From Planctomycetota bacterium (GTDB taxonomy: Bacteria; Planctomycetota; MHYJ01; JACQXL01), in contig JACQXL010000134.1 in the NCBI GenBank assembly GCA_016208805.1, positions 1-19,916 of the forward strand: a stretch of 19,916 nt of DNA. Direction: 5' to 3'. A program made the position numbers and the translations under genes. Shown here piece after piece: positions 13,314 through 19,916 of this stretch (positions within the stretch are counted from its first letter, which is position 1; each line of letters starts with the position of its first letter). Below the pieces are notes generated by a model. The model had not been told where the DNA came from. It made no database searches and saw nothing but the letters and a program-made list of their open reading frames with translations.

Positions 13314-14108
13314 ATGCAAATCATAGAACCGCACATCCATATGTACGCCCGGACAACGGACGACTACGAGGCGATGAAGCAGTCCGGCTATGTGGCCGTG
13401 ATTGAACCGGCCTTCTGGTCCGGCACGGACCGCTCGTCCGAGAGCAGTTACTTTGACTACTTCCGGCACCTGCTGGAGTTTGAACACGCCCGAGCCGCCA
13501 AATACGGACTCTACCATTACTCATTCCTGGGCGTCAACGCCAAGGAGGCGCGCCATACCGCCATTGCTTTCAAGGTCATTGACGGGCTGGAAGAATACCT
13601 CAAACACCCCAACTGCTTAGGCGTAGGCGAAATCGGGCTTGACCTGATTACGCCCGATGAGGAAGAGGTCTTCCGCAGACAGGTCAAAATAGCCGAGAAA
13701 CACAAACTGCCCGTGATTATCCACTCGCCGCATACCAACAAACGGGTCGGCGTGGAGCGCCTGATTAAGATACTGTTAGAAGAAAAGGCGGACCTGAAAC
13801 GCTACGTGATGGACCATAATACCGAGGAGACGATGGGCACCACCCTGAAACAGCCGCATCTGATGGCCGGCATCACGCTGTATCCGACCAAGGTCAACAA
13901 CGAGCGGGCCGCCGCGCTGATAAAGGAATACGGGGCCGAGCGCATCCTGATTAACAGTTCGGCCGACTGGGGCAAGTCGTATCCGCTGAACGTGGCCCAG
14001 GCCGCCGCCCAGTTCCCGGCATTGGGACTCAAAGACGATGCCATCCGCAAGGTCACCTTTGAGAATGCGCATAGATTCTTCTCGCAGTCGGCCAAGTTCA
14101 AGATATAA
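13314..14108 (+). CDS. TatD-like metal-dependent hydrolase (EboB-like)
   Basis: The 264-residue protein is an amidohydrolase-fold enzyme with the TatD metal-site pattern: EPHIHM (His7, His9), GEIGLD (Glu106), HSPHTNK (His137), MDHNTEET (His168) and SSADWG (Asp218). All metal ligands are present. TatD enzymes are usually DNases or hydrolases, but this sequence (AFWSGTDRSSESSYFDYF, HTNKRVGVERL) belongs to the branch found in ebo-type clusters, whose substrate is not known. A strong AAAGGAG (13301-13307) precedes ATG 13314. It follows ino1 at 63 bases and is followed at 86 bases by the isomerase-like gene. Confidence 0.85.
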   Translation: MQIIEPHIHMYARTTDDYEAMKQSGYVAVIEPAFWSGTDRSSESSYFDYFRHLLEFEHARAAKYGLYHYSFLGVNAKEARHTAIAFKVIDGLEEYLKHPNCLGVGEIGLDLITPDEEEVFRRQVKIAEKHKLPVIIHSPHTNKRVGVERLIKILLEEKADLKRYVMDHNTEETMGTTLKQPHLMAGITLYPTKVNNERAAALIKEYGAERILINSSADWGKSYPLNVAQAAAQFPALGLKDDAIRKVTFENAHRFFSQSAKFKI

Positions 14109-14113
14109 TAAAT

Positions 14114-14183
14114 TCACCGCGGAGACGATGAGAACGCAGAGGTGGTAATATTTCGCGCTCCGCGAACTCTGCGCCTCTGCGGT
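14114..14183. repeat. TCACCGCGGAG...CTCTGCGGT inverted repeat
   Basis: TCACCGCGGAGACGATGAGA... (14114-14141) pairs loosely with CTCTGCGCCTCTGCGGT (14167-14183). The left half is the intergenic relative of the coding copies at 12382-12409 and 18926-18953. It occupies nearly the whole gap between two genes of the cluster. Confidence 0.7.
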
Positions 14184-14194
14184 AAGCGAATATT

Positions 14195-15019
14195 ATGCGG
14201 TTTGCCTATAGCACCAACGCCTTTAAGAAATACAGTCTTGAAGAAGCAATCAGATTGATTAAGGAAATAGGATTTGCGGGCGTGGAACTCCTGGCCGACC
14301 GGCCACACCTCTACCCGCCGGATTACAGCCAGCAGAAAGTCAAGACGCTCAAAGACCAACTCAACGCGCTCGGGCTCAAGGTCTCCAACCTGAATACATT
14401 TACCATGGAAGGATATCCGGGCGGTGATATGCATCATCCGTCCTGGATAGAGAAAGACGCCAACCTGCGGCGTGTTCGGATTCAGCATACCAAAGACTGC
14501 CTGAAACCGGCCAGGGAACTTGACTGCCCTAATATCTCCATCCAGCCGGGCGGACGGGTGGAACACCTCTCGCCCGATGAGTCTATGAAGGTATTTATAG
14601 AAGGACTCAACGAGGTAATCCCGCTGGCCCGCCAACTTAATATAAGAATACTGGTGGAGCCGGAGCCACATCTACTGATGGAAAATGCAAAGCAGTTTGA
14701 GGAGTTTATTACGAAAGTAGAAACTGGTGTAATTGGGTTAAATTGCGATGTGGGCCATTTTTACTGCGCGGGCGAAGACCCGACCGCGGTCATCCGTAAA
14801 CTGGCCAAACATATCCACCATATCCATATTGAGGACATCAAGAACCGGGTGCATAACCACCTGATATGCGGCCAGGGCGAGATGGATTTTAAGGCCATCT
14901 TTGATGCCCTGCAAGATATTAAATATAATGGAATTATTAGCGTGGAGTTATACCCTTATCAGGATAGGCCGGTGGAGGCGGGGGAACAAAGCTTAAAGTT
15001 CCTGCAACAATACACTTAA
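14195..15019 (+). CDS. Sugar phosphate isomerase/epimerase-like TIM-barrel protein
   Basis: A 274-residue xylose-isomerase-type (AP endonuclease 2-like) TIM barrel. It starts with FAYSTNAFKKYSLEEAIRLIKEIGFAGVELL. The likely metal ligands are Glu155 (ILVEPEPH), Asp185 and His188 (NCDVGHF), His211 in HHIHIED and Glu251 (ISVELYPY). Members isomerise or epimerise sugars, inosose or related polyols. Next to an Ino1-like gene, a polyol-phosphate substrate is plausible but unproven. It fills the place of EboE in ebo-type clusters, although EboE proteins are generally longer, so I do not name it so. No clear ribosome binding site precedes ATG 14195. Confidence 0.82.
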   Translation: MRFAYSTNAFKKYSLEEAIRLIKEIGFAGVELLADRPHLYPPDYSQQKVKTLKDQLNALGLKVSNLNTFTMEGYPGGDMHHPSWIEKDANLRRVRIQHTKDCLKPARELDCPNISIQPGGRVEHLSPDESMKVFIEGLNEVIPLARQLNIRILVEPEPHLLMENAKQFEEFITKVETGVIGLNCDVGHFYCAGEDPTAVIRKLAKHIHHIHIEDIKNRVHNHLICGQGEMDFKAIFDALQDIKYNGIISVELYPYQDRPVEAGEQSLKFLQQYT

Positions 15020-15113
15020 TGACGAATACCTAATGACGAATAACGAAAGAATGTCCAAATACCTAATGTCTAATTTAGACATTTTGTCATTCAGGCATTA
15101 TTTCGTCATTAGG
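15018..15113. repeat. TAATGACGAATA direct and inverted repeats before the prenyltransferase gene
   Basis: AATGACGAATA occurs at 15018 and again at 15032. CCTAATGACGAA (15029-15040) pairs perfectly with TTCGTCATTAGG (15102-15113). A second perfect hairpin AATGTCTAA-T-TTAGACATT lies at 15065-15083. Further TAGTCATTA repeats run to 15131. The first unit overlaps the upstream stop codon. Confidence 0.75.
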
Positions 15114-15131
15114 GTTTAGTCATTAGTCATT

Positions 15132-15851
15132 ATGCAATACCCTATGAAGTTTCTAACCACCCAACTACGCTTAGTGCGGCTACCAAATATCTTCACAGCC
15201 ATCTCCAACATCTGGGCCGGCAGCGTCATTGCCGCATCGGGAACCCCGAACTGGTTAAATGTTCTGGTCGGCTCAATCGCCTCGGCCGCGCTCTATGCCG
15301 GCGGCACGACACTGAACGATTATTGCAACCGTGAAGAAGACCGCCGTAACCGTCCGAACCGCCCGATTCCGTCCGGCGCCATCAGCCCGCAACTGGTGCT
15401 GGTTTTAGCCGTCATCCGTCTGACGGTCGGCGCCGGGCTGGGATTCATTATCTCAACCGATGCCGGCGTCATCTCCTGCGCCATTGCCGTCAGCGCCGTG
15501 CTCTATAACCGGCTTAAATCACGGACCGGCGCCGCCATATTCCTGATGGCGCTGTGCCGGGGACTGAACTGGCTCTTGGGATTATTGAGCGGTGCAAAAA
15601 CAATTAATCCGTGTAATCCGTGGCTGCTGTTGCCGGCCGGCATATTCCTGTATATCGCCTCGCTGACCGCGGTTTCCAGGTGGGAAGAGAAAATCCCCTC
15701 AATGAAGCAGATAGTCAAATTGGGCATTGTGGCCATCCCGCTGATAGACGCCGCAATCGTCCTGTCATTCGGATACTACTGGCAGGGGCTGGCCATTGCT
15801 GCGCTGGTGATTCCCGCCATCATACTTGGTAAAATATTTGAAATGACATGA
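15132..15851 (+). CDS. UbiA-family membrane prenyltransferase (EboC-like)
   Basis: UbiA enzymes attach polyprenyl groups to acceptor molecules in the membrane. The first Asp-rich motif is NDYCNREEDRRNRPNRPIPSG at residue 62 onwards; the usual NDxxDxxxD has Asn66 for the middle Asp, while Asp63 and Asp70 remain. Several hydrophobic helices follow, and the second motif region YNRLKSRTGAAIFLMALCRGLNWLLG is short of acidic residues. At 239 residues it is below the usual 280-300. These traits (altered motif, short length, NRPxRPIPSG) fit the UbiA-like proteins of ebo-type clusters. ATG 15144 is an alternative start. A dispersed repeat is translated near residues 159-164 (NPCNPW). Located between the isomerase gene and an inserted restriction-modification pair. 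Confidence 0.85.
   Translation: MQYPMKFLTTQLRLVRLPNIFTAISNIWAGSVIAASGTPNWLNVLVGSIASAALYAGGTTLNDYCNREEDRRNRPNRPIPSGAISPQLVLVLAVIRLTVGAGLGFIISTDAGVISCAIAVSAVLYNRLKSRTGAAIFLMALCRGLNWLLGLLSGAKTINPCNPWLLLPAGIFLYIASLTAVSRWEEKIPSMKQIVKLGIVAIPLIDAAIVLSFGYYWQGLAIAALVIPAIILGKIFEMT
15606..15623 (-). repeat. In-frame AATCCGTGTAATCCGTGG repeat inside the prenyltransferase gene
   Basis: The inverted form of the CCACRGATTACACRGATT motif: one mismatch in 18 to 9374-9391 and two to 8807-8824. It is translated as NPCNPW in a loop before a membrane helix. Confidence 0.7.
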
Positions 15852-15925
15852 TGATAATTTACTAAGGCATTAATTATTGAATAAATATTCTTGCCAACAG
15901 AAATAACTAATATAGAATATTAGAA
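15852..15925. promoter_or_regulatory. AT-rich leader of the restriction-modification pair
   Basis: The 74 bases between the prenyltransferase stop and the methyltransferase ATG are strongly A+T-rich. They hold a 12-bp palindrome GAATA-AA-TATTC (15879-15890) directly followed by TTGCCA, a possible -35, and AT-rich -10 candidates near 15911-15920. A palindrome next to a promoter is a common place for autoregulation of such systems, but no controller gene is present. Confidence 0.3.
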
Positions 15926-16810
15926 ATGCACAAAAGACGGATAAAATATCGGCTAAAAAGAACAAAGTCATCCCTAATAAAAGACCATACTCTAACCGGC
16001 TCAAGCCTCCTAACAAAGTTAGATGTTACCGGAAGACCAAATCTACAGTTCAATCAAATTCATTACGGTGATTGTACAGAGGGCATGAAAAATCTTCCAG
16101 CCAATATTATAGACCTGATTATCACAGACCCTCCGTTTGCTATAGACTTCAAGGCGCAACGGAGTAACTATAACCGCACCGCCTCTCGTGTATTAGAAGG
16201 ATATAATGAAATCCCTAAAGAAAAGTATTATCATTTTACCCTGCAATGGATGAGAGAGGTTTATAAACTCTTGAAAGAATCCGGCAGTATGTATGTCTTT
16301 TCCGGCTGGAATAATCTCAAGGACATCCTGAACGCACTTGATGAAACAGGTTTTATTACAGTCAATCATATCATCTGGAAATATCAGTTTGGGGTGGTAA
16401 CTAAGCGAAAATTTGTAACTTCACATTATCATTGTTTGTACGTCTGCAAGAATGACCAGAAACGCAAATTCCTGCCTTTTAGCAGGTTCAATAAAGAATC
16501 AAGAAACCAGGAAGGCAGAAGCCTGCACTATGAAGATAAAGAAGATGTCTGGTATATCAAAAGGGAATACTGGAATGGTGACCAGAAGACGCCGACCAAA
16601 CTACCTGCAGAGTTAATCAGAAAAATCTTACTCTATTCCAGTGAAGAAGGCGATGTGGTATTAGACCCGTTTTTAGGTTCTGGTCAGGTGGCGGTCGTCA
16701 CTAAGATACTCAAGAGACACTATCTCGGCTTTGAGATAGTCAAAGAATATTATGAGTTTGCCAAGAAGCGGCTGGCGAAAAACCTTTATGAGATAAACAA
16801 GACAAGATGA
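15926..16810 (+). CDS. DNA adenine-type methyltransferase, beta-class order
   Basis: This Type II-style DNA methyltransferase carries the catalytic motif DPPF (68-71, in IIDLIITDPPFAIDF) before the AdoMet-binding motif DPFLGSG (247-253, followed by VAVVTKILKRHYLGFEI). That order defines the beta class, and DPPF favours N6-adenine methylation. The target-recognition region lies between them (about 150-215, rich in Lys, Tyr and His). The first 40 residues are basic and may be extra. Its last bases overlap the next gene (ATGA at 16807-16810), typical of a restriction-modification pair. Composition is A+T-richer than the flanking cluster genes and codons are less G/C-ending, suggesting acquisition by transfer. 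Confidence 0.9.
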   Translation: MHKRRIKYRLKRTKSSLIKDHTLTGSSLLTKLDVTGRPNLQFNQIHYGDCTEGMKNLPANIIDLIITDPPFAIDFKAQRSNYNRTASRVLEGYNEIPKEKYYHFTLQWMREVYKLLKESGSMYVFSGWNNLKDILNALDETGFITVNHIIWKYQFGVVTKRKFVTSHYHCLYVCKNDQKRKFLPFSRFNKESRNQEGRSLHYEDKEDVWYIKREYWNGDQKTPTKLPAELIRKILLYSSEEGDVVLDPFLGSGQVAVVTKILKRHYLGFEIVKEYYEFAKKRLAKNLYEINKTR

Positions 16811-17457
16811 ATTTCTTAACAACTACTCAACAGGTAGGTAAAATATTATCAAGCATTCCCAAGATGTGGGATGGCAGAAAATCTATTCTGGAAATGAAAG
16901 AATCCGGTTTCCCTCACTGGAAACAGATGGAATGGATTGGTTTTTATTTCCAGTTCCTATGTGAGCACTATTTGGCAAAAGTTATAGAAATACCTGGCCC
17001 ACGCTATGGCAATGTTAGGTTTGACGGGCTAAAAGATATCCCCTGGGACTTCAAAACGCACGCAATGAATACATCAAGCCATCAGATTATTGTCAATGAC
17101 AGCCAGGCAACCGCACAAGCAATAAAAGACTATGGAGCGGTCGGACTGATTCTATCAATAGGGAAAATATTATACAACGATGAAAAACGAACTTTCCAGA
17201 AATGGCATCAGGCACTCAAAGGTGGTAAATCCAAATATGAAAGAGAGCGAATAAAACGAGGCGCTTGGTCAAGACTGAGAAAAGTATCGTTTAACCTGCA
17301 GCAGATTTCATTTATCAGGATAACCGATGATACCCTGGTCAAATGCGGTTCTTTCCAAGGCGACTTCAGGAACTCCAACGGAAACCCACGAAGAGAAAAA
17401 ATCCTGATAGACCTTGAGGAAATAGATAAAGAACTGGTATATCTTGTGGAGTTTTAA
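16807..17457 (+). CDS. Putative Type II restriction endonuclease
   Basis: A 216-residue protein whose start overlaps the methyltransferase stop. A likely PD-(D/E)xK-type nuclease site is IPGPRYGNVRFDGLKDIPWDFKTHA (about 62-86), where Asp73 or Asp77 and the DFK at 81-83 could be the metal-binding acidic residues and Lys. The following block SSHQIIVNDSQATAQAIKDYGAVGLILSIG looks like the rest of a small alpha/beta nuclease core. I do not recognise the specificity. The call rests mainly on the overlapping methyltransferase gene and the DxK motif. Shares the A+T-rich composition of its partner and appears intact. Confidence 0.65.
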   Translation: MNFLTTTQQVGKILSSIPKMWDGRKSILEMKESGFPHWKQMEWIGFYFQFLCEHYLAKVIEIPGPRYGNVRFDGLKDIPWDFKTHAMNTSSHQIIVNDSQATAQAIKDYGAVGLILSIGKILYNDEKRTFQKWHQALKGGKSKYERERIKRGAWSRLRKVSFNLQQISFIRITDDTLVKCGSFQGDFRNSNGNPRREKILIDLEEIDKELVYLVEF

Positions 17458-17528
17458 CTGATGTTTATATTTTGGGTACCCTTTAAAGTGATTATCAATA
17501 GTTCGCAACGATTTAGTAGAAGTTCTCT

Positions 17529-18902
17529 ATGAAGAAAAAGATATCTATTGTCCTTAATATCGTCGGGCTGTCGCCCAAACTGCTGGAAAAGACCAGTCTC
17601 CTGCCCAACATCACCGCGCTGAAGAAAGAAGGCACCTACCGGAAGATGACGCCGACCTTCCCGGCCGTAACCTGTTCGGTCCAGGCGAGCCTGCTGACCG
17701 GCAAGCCGCCGGCCGACCACGGCATTGTCGGCAACGGCTGGTTTGACCGGGCCGGTATGCAGACCCAGTTCTGGGCGCAGGAGAATGCCCTGGTGCGCGG
17801 TCCGCGTATCTGGGACATTATGAAAGAGCGCAACCCGGTCTCCAAAATCGCCGTCCTATTCTGGCAGAACTCCAAATACATCAATGCCGACATCGTCATA
17901 ACGCCGGCGCCGATGCATACCGATAAGGGAATGTTTGAGTGGTGCTATTCCAAACCAACCGGCTATTATGAACAAGTCACACAGAAATTAGGAACATTTT
18001 CATTAAAGGACTACTGGGGCCCGCTGGTCAGCGTCAAGTCCAGCCAATGGATTGCCCAGGCCGCCCTGCAGACGCTCAAACAGGAATCGCCGGATATGAC
18101 ACTGGTTTATATCCCGCACCTGGATTATATCAGCCAGCGCCAGAGCCCGGATTCGCCTGCAGTGGAAAAGGATTTGGGATTGGCCGACCAGATACTCGGA
18201 AAGTTCCTGTCATTCCGCGATGAATACGGTAAAGACGATGTCGTGATATTCGTGGTATCCGAATACGGGCTAACGCCGGTGACCGGAGCCGTCTTCCCGA
18301 ATAGAGCGCTCCGCCAGGCCGGACTGCTGAAAGTCCGCGAGATTGCCCCTGCGGGACAAGGCGGGGCCGAATACATAGACTTTGAACAGAGTTCGGCCTT
18401 TGCCGTGGCTGACCACCAGATAGCGCATATCTACTGTAAGAAGAACGCAATAGCAGAAACAAAGAAAGCGCTGGGCCAGGTTGACGGCATAGACCGGGTA
18501 CTTGACCGCAGTGAACAGTTAGAATTACAGATACATCATCCGCGCAGCGGCGAACTGATTGCGCTGGCCAAACCGGATAAATGGTTTGCCTATTACTACT
18601 GGGACGATAACGTCAAAGCGCCCCACTACGCCCGCACTGTGGACATCCACAACAAACCCGGTTACGACCCGGTAGAGTTATTCGTGGATATGAAAACGAT
18701 GTCCATCCCGCTGGCGCCGGAACTGGTCAAGGGTTCGCACGGACTGCCCGCCCGAACGACTGGCGTCGTCCAGTCGGGCGGGCCTGGCCGGACCGATGCC
18801 CATCTGGCCGTGATGCTCTGCTCTGATGCATCCCTCAATGACTATGCCCCTGAGCCATTCAGCGCCACCCAGTTCCTCGGGATGCTCTATCGGGTTATAT
18901 GA
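17529..18902 (+). CDS. Type I phosphodiesterase / alkaline phosphatase superfamily protein (EboF-like)
   Basis: The 457-residue protein belongs to the alkaline phosphatase/nucleotide pyrophosphatase superfamily. The nucleophile region is TPTFPAVTCSVQASLLTGKPPADHGIVGNGWF, with Thr48 as the phosphate-accepting residue. YIPHLDY (His197, Asp199), VSEYG near 242-246 and KGSHG near 401-405 supply further metal-site-like residues. The N-terminal strand is LNIVGLSP, lacking the Asp usual in phosphatases (for example DGLR), which is also how the members in ebo-type clusters look. No signal peptide, so cytoplasmic. A palindrome is translated after KGSHG (LPARTTGVVQSGG). The gene returns to the cluster's codon use after the A+T-rich restriction-modification pair, and its stop overlaps the HEAT-repeat gene start. 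Confidence 0.85.
   Translation: MKKKISIVLNIVGLSPKLLEKTSLLPNITALKKEGTYRKMTPTFPAVTCSVQASLLTGKPPADHGIVGNGWFDRAGMQTQFWAQENALVRGPRIWDIMKERNPVSKIAVLFWQNSKYINADIVITPAPMHTDKGMFEWCYSKPTGYYEQVTQKLGTFSLKDYWGPLVSVKSSQWIAQAALQTLKQESPDMTLVYIPHLDYISQRQSPDSPAVEKDLGLADQILGKFLSFRDEYGKDDVVIFVVSEYGLTPVTGAVFPNRALRQAGLLKVREIAPAGQGGAEYIDFEQSSAFAVADHQIAHIYCKKNAIAETKKALGQVDGIDRVLDRSEQLELQIHHPRSGELIALAKPDKWFAYYYWDDNVKAPHYARTVDIHNKPGYDPVELFVDMKTMSIPLAPELVKGSHGLPARTTGVVQSGGPGRTDAHLAVMLCSDASLNDYAPEPFSATQFLGMLYRVI
18746..18783. repeat. In-frame palindrome near the end of the phosphatase-like gene
   Basis: GCCCGCCCGA (18746-18755) and TCGGGCGGGC (18774-18783) pair perfectly, with an inner ACGAC-TGGC-GTCGT stem. It is translated as LPARTTGVVQSGG directly after the conserved KGSHG string and close to the active site in the fold. 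Confidence 0.75.
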
Positions 18903-19916
18903 AACCATTAAAGGTTATAATTTTACTCTGCGCTCTCAGCGTCTCTGCGGTGATACCGGCGCACGCAGATAACATTGCCGACCTGAAGAAGACCGTCACC
19001 GACAAATCATACAAAAACTACTGGGACCGACTCCGCGCCATAGACAAACTGGGCGAAACCGGCAATAAAGAATCAACTGTTATCTTAGCCGACCTGCTGG
19101 ACGACGACGAGCCACCCATCCGCGAGGCGGCCGTAATGGCGCTGGGCAACCTCAGCGATGCCGAAGCGATTGAATACCTGGCAAGCACGCCACTATTCCA
19201 TCCGAAATCATCACGTTGTCGCTGGCACTGCGCCTGGGCTTTAGGGCTAATCAAAAATGACAAAGCCCTGCCCCAACTGCTCAAGGCGCTCAACGACCCT
19301 GATGAAACGGTTCAGGTAAAGACGCTCCAGGCCATCGGCGTCCTGCCTAACGGTGCCACGGCATCAGAGACGCTCATCAAGAAGTTAAACGACGGCAACC
19401 CCTATGTCCGTGACGCGGCCGCATCGGCCTTGGGCGCACTAAAATACCAGCCGGCCCTGCCCCACTTGCTCAAGAAAGTAAACGACTCCCAATGGCCGGT
19501 CAAGGCGGCAGTCCTGGAAGCCGTTACCGCGATAGACCCCAAATCAGCGCTGGCCTATGTAACCGCCGGGCTGAAGAACTCCGCACTTGAAATCAGGATT
19601 GTATCGCTGGAGTTATTGCCGCGGCTGGCTGCTGACAAGACCGCAGTCAGTCCCGCACTTATGCGGGACAAACCAACGCTCATAAAATACGCCTCAGAAC
19701 TGCTGGTGGACAAGAACGATGCGGTCCGGGCCAGCGCTGTTCTGGTGCTGCGTCAGATGCGCGATAAGAACTGCGTGGCTCCACTAATTCAGCAACTCAA
19801 CCGCGCCCGGTGGCGCCTGCGCTACGATATCATCACCGCCCTGAAAGACCTGACCGGCGCGCCGCTCGGTTATAAAGCAACTTCTTGGACCGGCTGGTTT
19901 GAAGCCAACAAGGACC
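18899..19916 (+). CDS. Secreted HEAT-repeat protein (3' end outside the window)
   Basis: The frame begins at ATG 18899 in an ATGA overlap with the upstream stop and stays open to the window end, 339 codons. A signal peptide MKPLKVIILLCALSVSAVIPAHA is followed by Asp-Asn, so the protein is exported. The rest is at least seven HEAT/PBS-lyase-like helical repeats (for example EPPIREAAVMALGNLSDAEAIEYLA; NPYVRDAAASALGALKYQPALPHLLKKVND; NDAVRASAVLVLRQMRDKNCVAPLIQQL). The last visible residues, TSWTGWFEANKD, resemble the end motif of many such proteins, so little may be missing. HEAT repeats usually serve protein-protein contacts; no enzyme motif is seen. Two dispersed repeats are translated in it: one supplies residues 10-18 of the signal peptide, the other DKTAVSP...MRDK at residues 246-258. 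Confidence 0.85.
   Translation, partial: MKPLKVIILLCALSVSAVIPAHADNIADLKKTVTDKSYKNYWDRLRAIDKLGETGNKESTVILADLLDDDEPPIREAAVMALGNLSDAEAIEYLASTPLFHPKSSRCRWHCAWALGLIKNDKALPQLLKALNDPDETVQVKTLQAIGVLPNGATASETLIKKLNDGNPYVRDAAASALGALKYQPALPHLLKKVNDSQWPVKAAVLEAVTAIDPKSALAYVTAGLKNSALEIRIVSLELLPRLAADKTAVSPALMRDKPTLIKYASELLVDKNDAVRASAVLVLRQMRDKNCVAPLIQQLNRARWRLRYDIITALKDLTGAPLGYKATSWTGWFEANKD
18926..18953 (-). repeat. TCACCGCAGAG-type repeat forming part of a signal peptide
   Basis: The inverted 28-nt relative of 12382-12409 (two mismatches). Read in this gene it encodes LCALSVSAV, the hydrophobic core of the signal peptide. Confidence 0.75.
19634..19668 (+). repeat. In-frame DKTAVSP-family element inside the HEAT-repeat gene
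   Basis: It shares 22 identical bases with lepB 2571-2592, followed by a hairpin TCCCGCA-CTTA-TGCGGGA (19651-19668). Translated in the same frame as in lepB (DKTAVSP...RDK). It falls in a loop between two HEAT helices (PRLAA and PTLIKYASELL). Confidence 0.85.

Overview
The window reads as a chromosomal segment of a Gram-negative-type environmental bacterium, most likely a member of the Planctomycetota or a neighbouring lineage. This is inference, from a signal peptidase I with a very large central insertion, a membrane-tethered Ser/Thr kinase fused to TPR repeats and an FGE-sulfatase domain, a DUF6677-like membrane protein, and LptB implying an outer membrane. Intergenic spaces are packed with dispersed inverted repeats. 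No rRNA, tRNA or CRISPR array was seen.

Layout. Bases 2-160 hold the C-terminal end of an unidentified gene. Then come lepA (265-2082), lepB (2241-3698), an AT-rich gap of about 345 bp with two DnaA-box-like sites, and lptB (4044-4799). A pair of membrane-protein genes (4881-5506, ATGA overlap) and a PhoU-like helical protein (5612-6256) follow. The next gene is a kinase-TPR-FGE gene (6301-8805) broken by one in-frame TAG just after the DFG motif. A lipoprotein-like coiled-coil protein (8860-9372) and an ExbD/TolR protein (9447-9884) follow. A composite inverted-repeat element (9972-10140) precedes a minus-strand Fn3/seven-repeat RCC1 gene (10186-11922) that has lost its 5' end.

From 12027 a plus-strand cluster begins: Ino1-like synthase, TatD-like hydrolase, sugar-phosphate isomerase/epimerase-like TIM barrel, UbiA-like prenyltransferase and an alkaline-phosphatase-superfamily protein. 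The set resembles the ebo-type clusters known from cyanobacteria, Bacteroidetes and eustigmatophyte plastids, here without recognisable EboA or EboD. A visibly A+T-richer DNA methyltransferase plus putative restriction endonuclease (15926-17457) sits between the prenyltransferase and the phosphatase genes. A secreted HEAT-repeat protein (18899 to window end) overlaps the phosphatase gene by ATGA.

Two features stand out beyond ordinary annotation. First, several families of short palindromic or dispersed repeats lie not only between genes but in frame inside them (lepB twice, the PhoU-like gene, the DUF6677-like gene, ino1 twice, the prenyltransferase, the phosphatase, the HEAT protein twice), so repeat DNA has been turned into protein segments, including part of a signal peptide. 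Second, two otherwise coherent reading frames are each interrupted by a single TAG, and a third TAG is followed by an open frame into the next gene. Decay or assembly error is the default reading; occasional amber read-through is the alternative.
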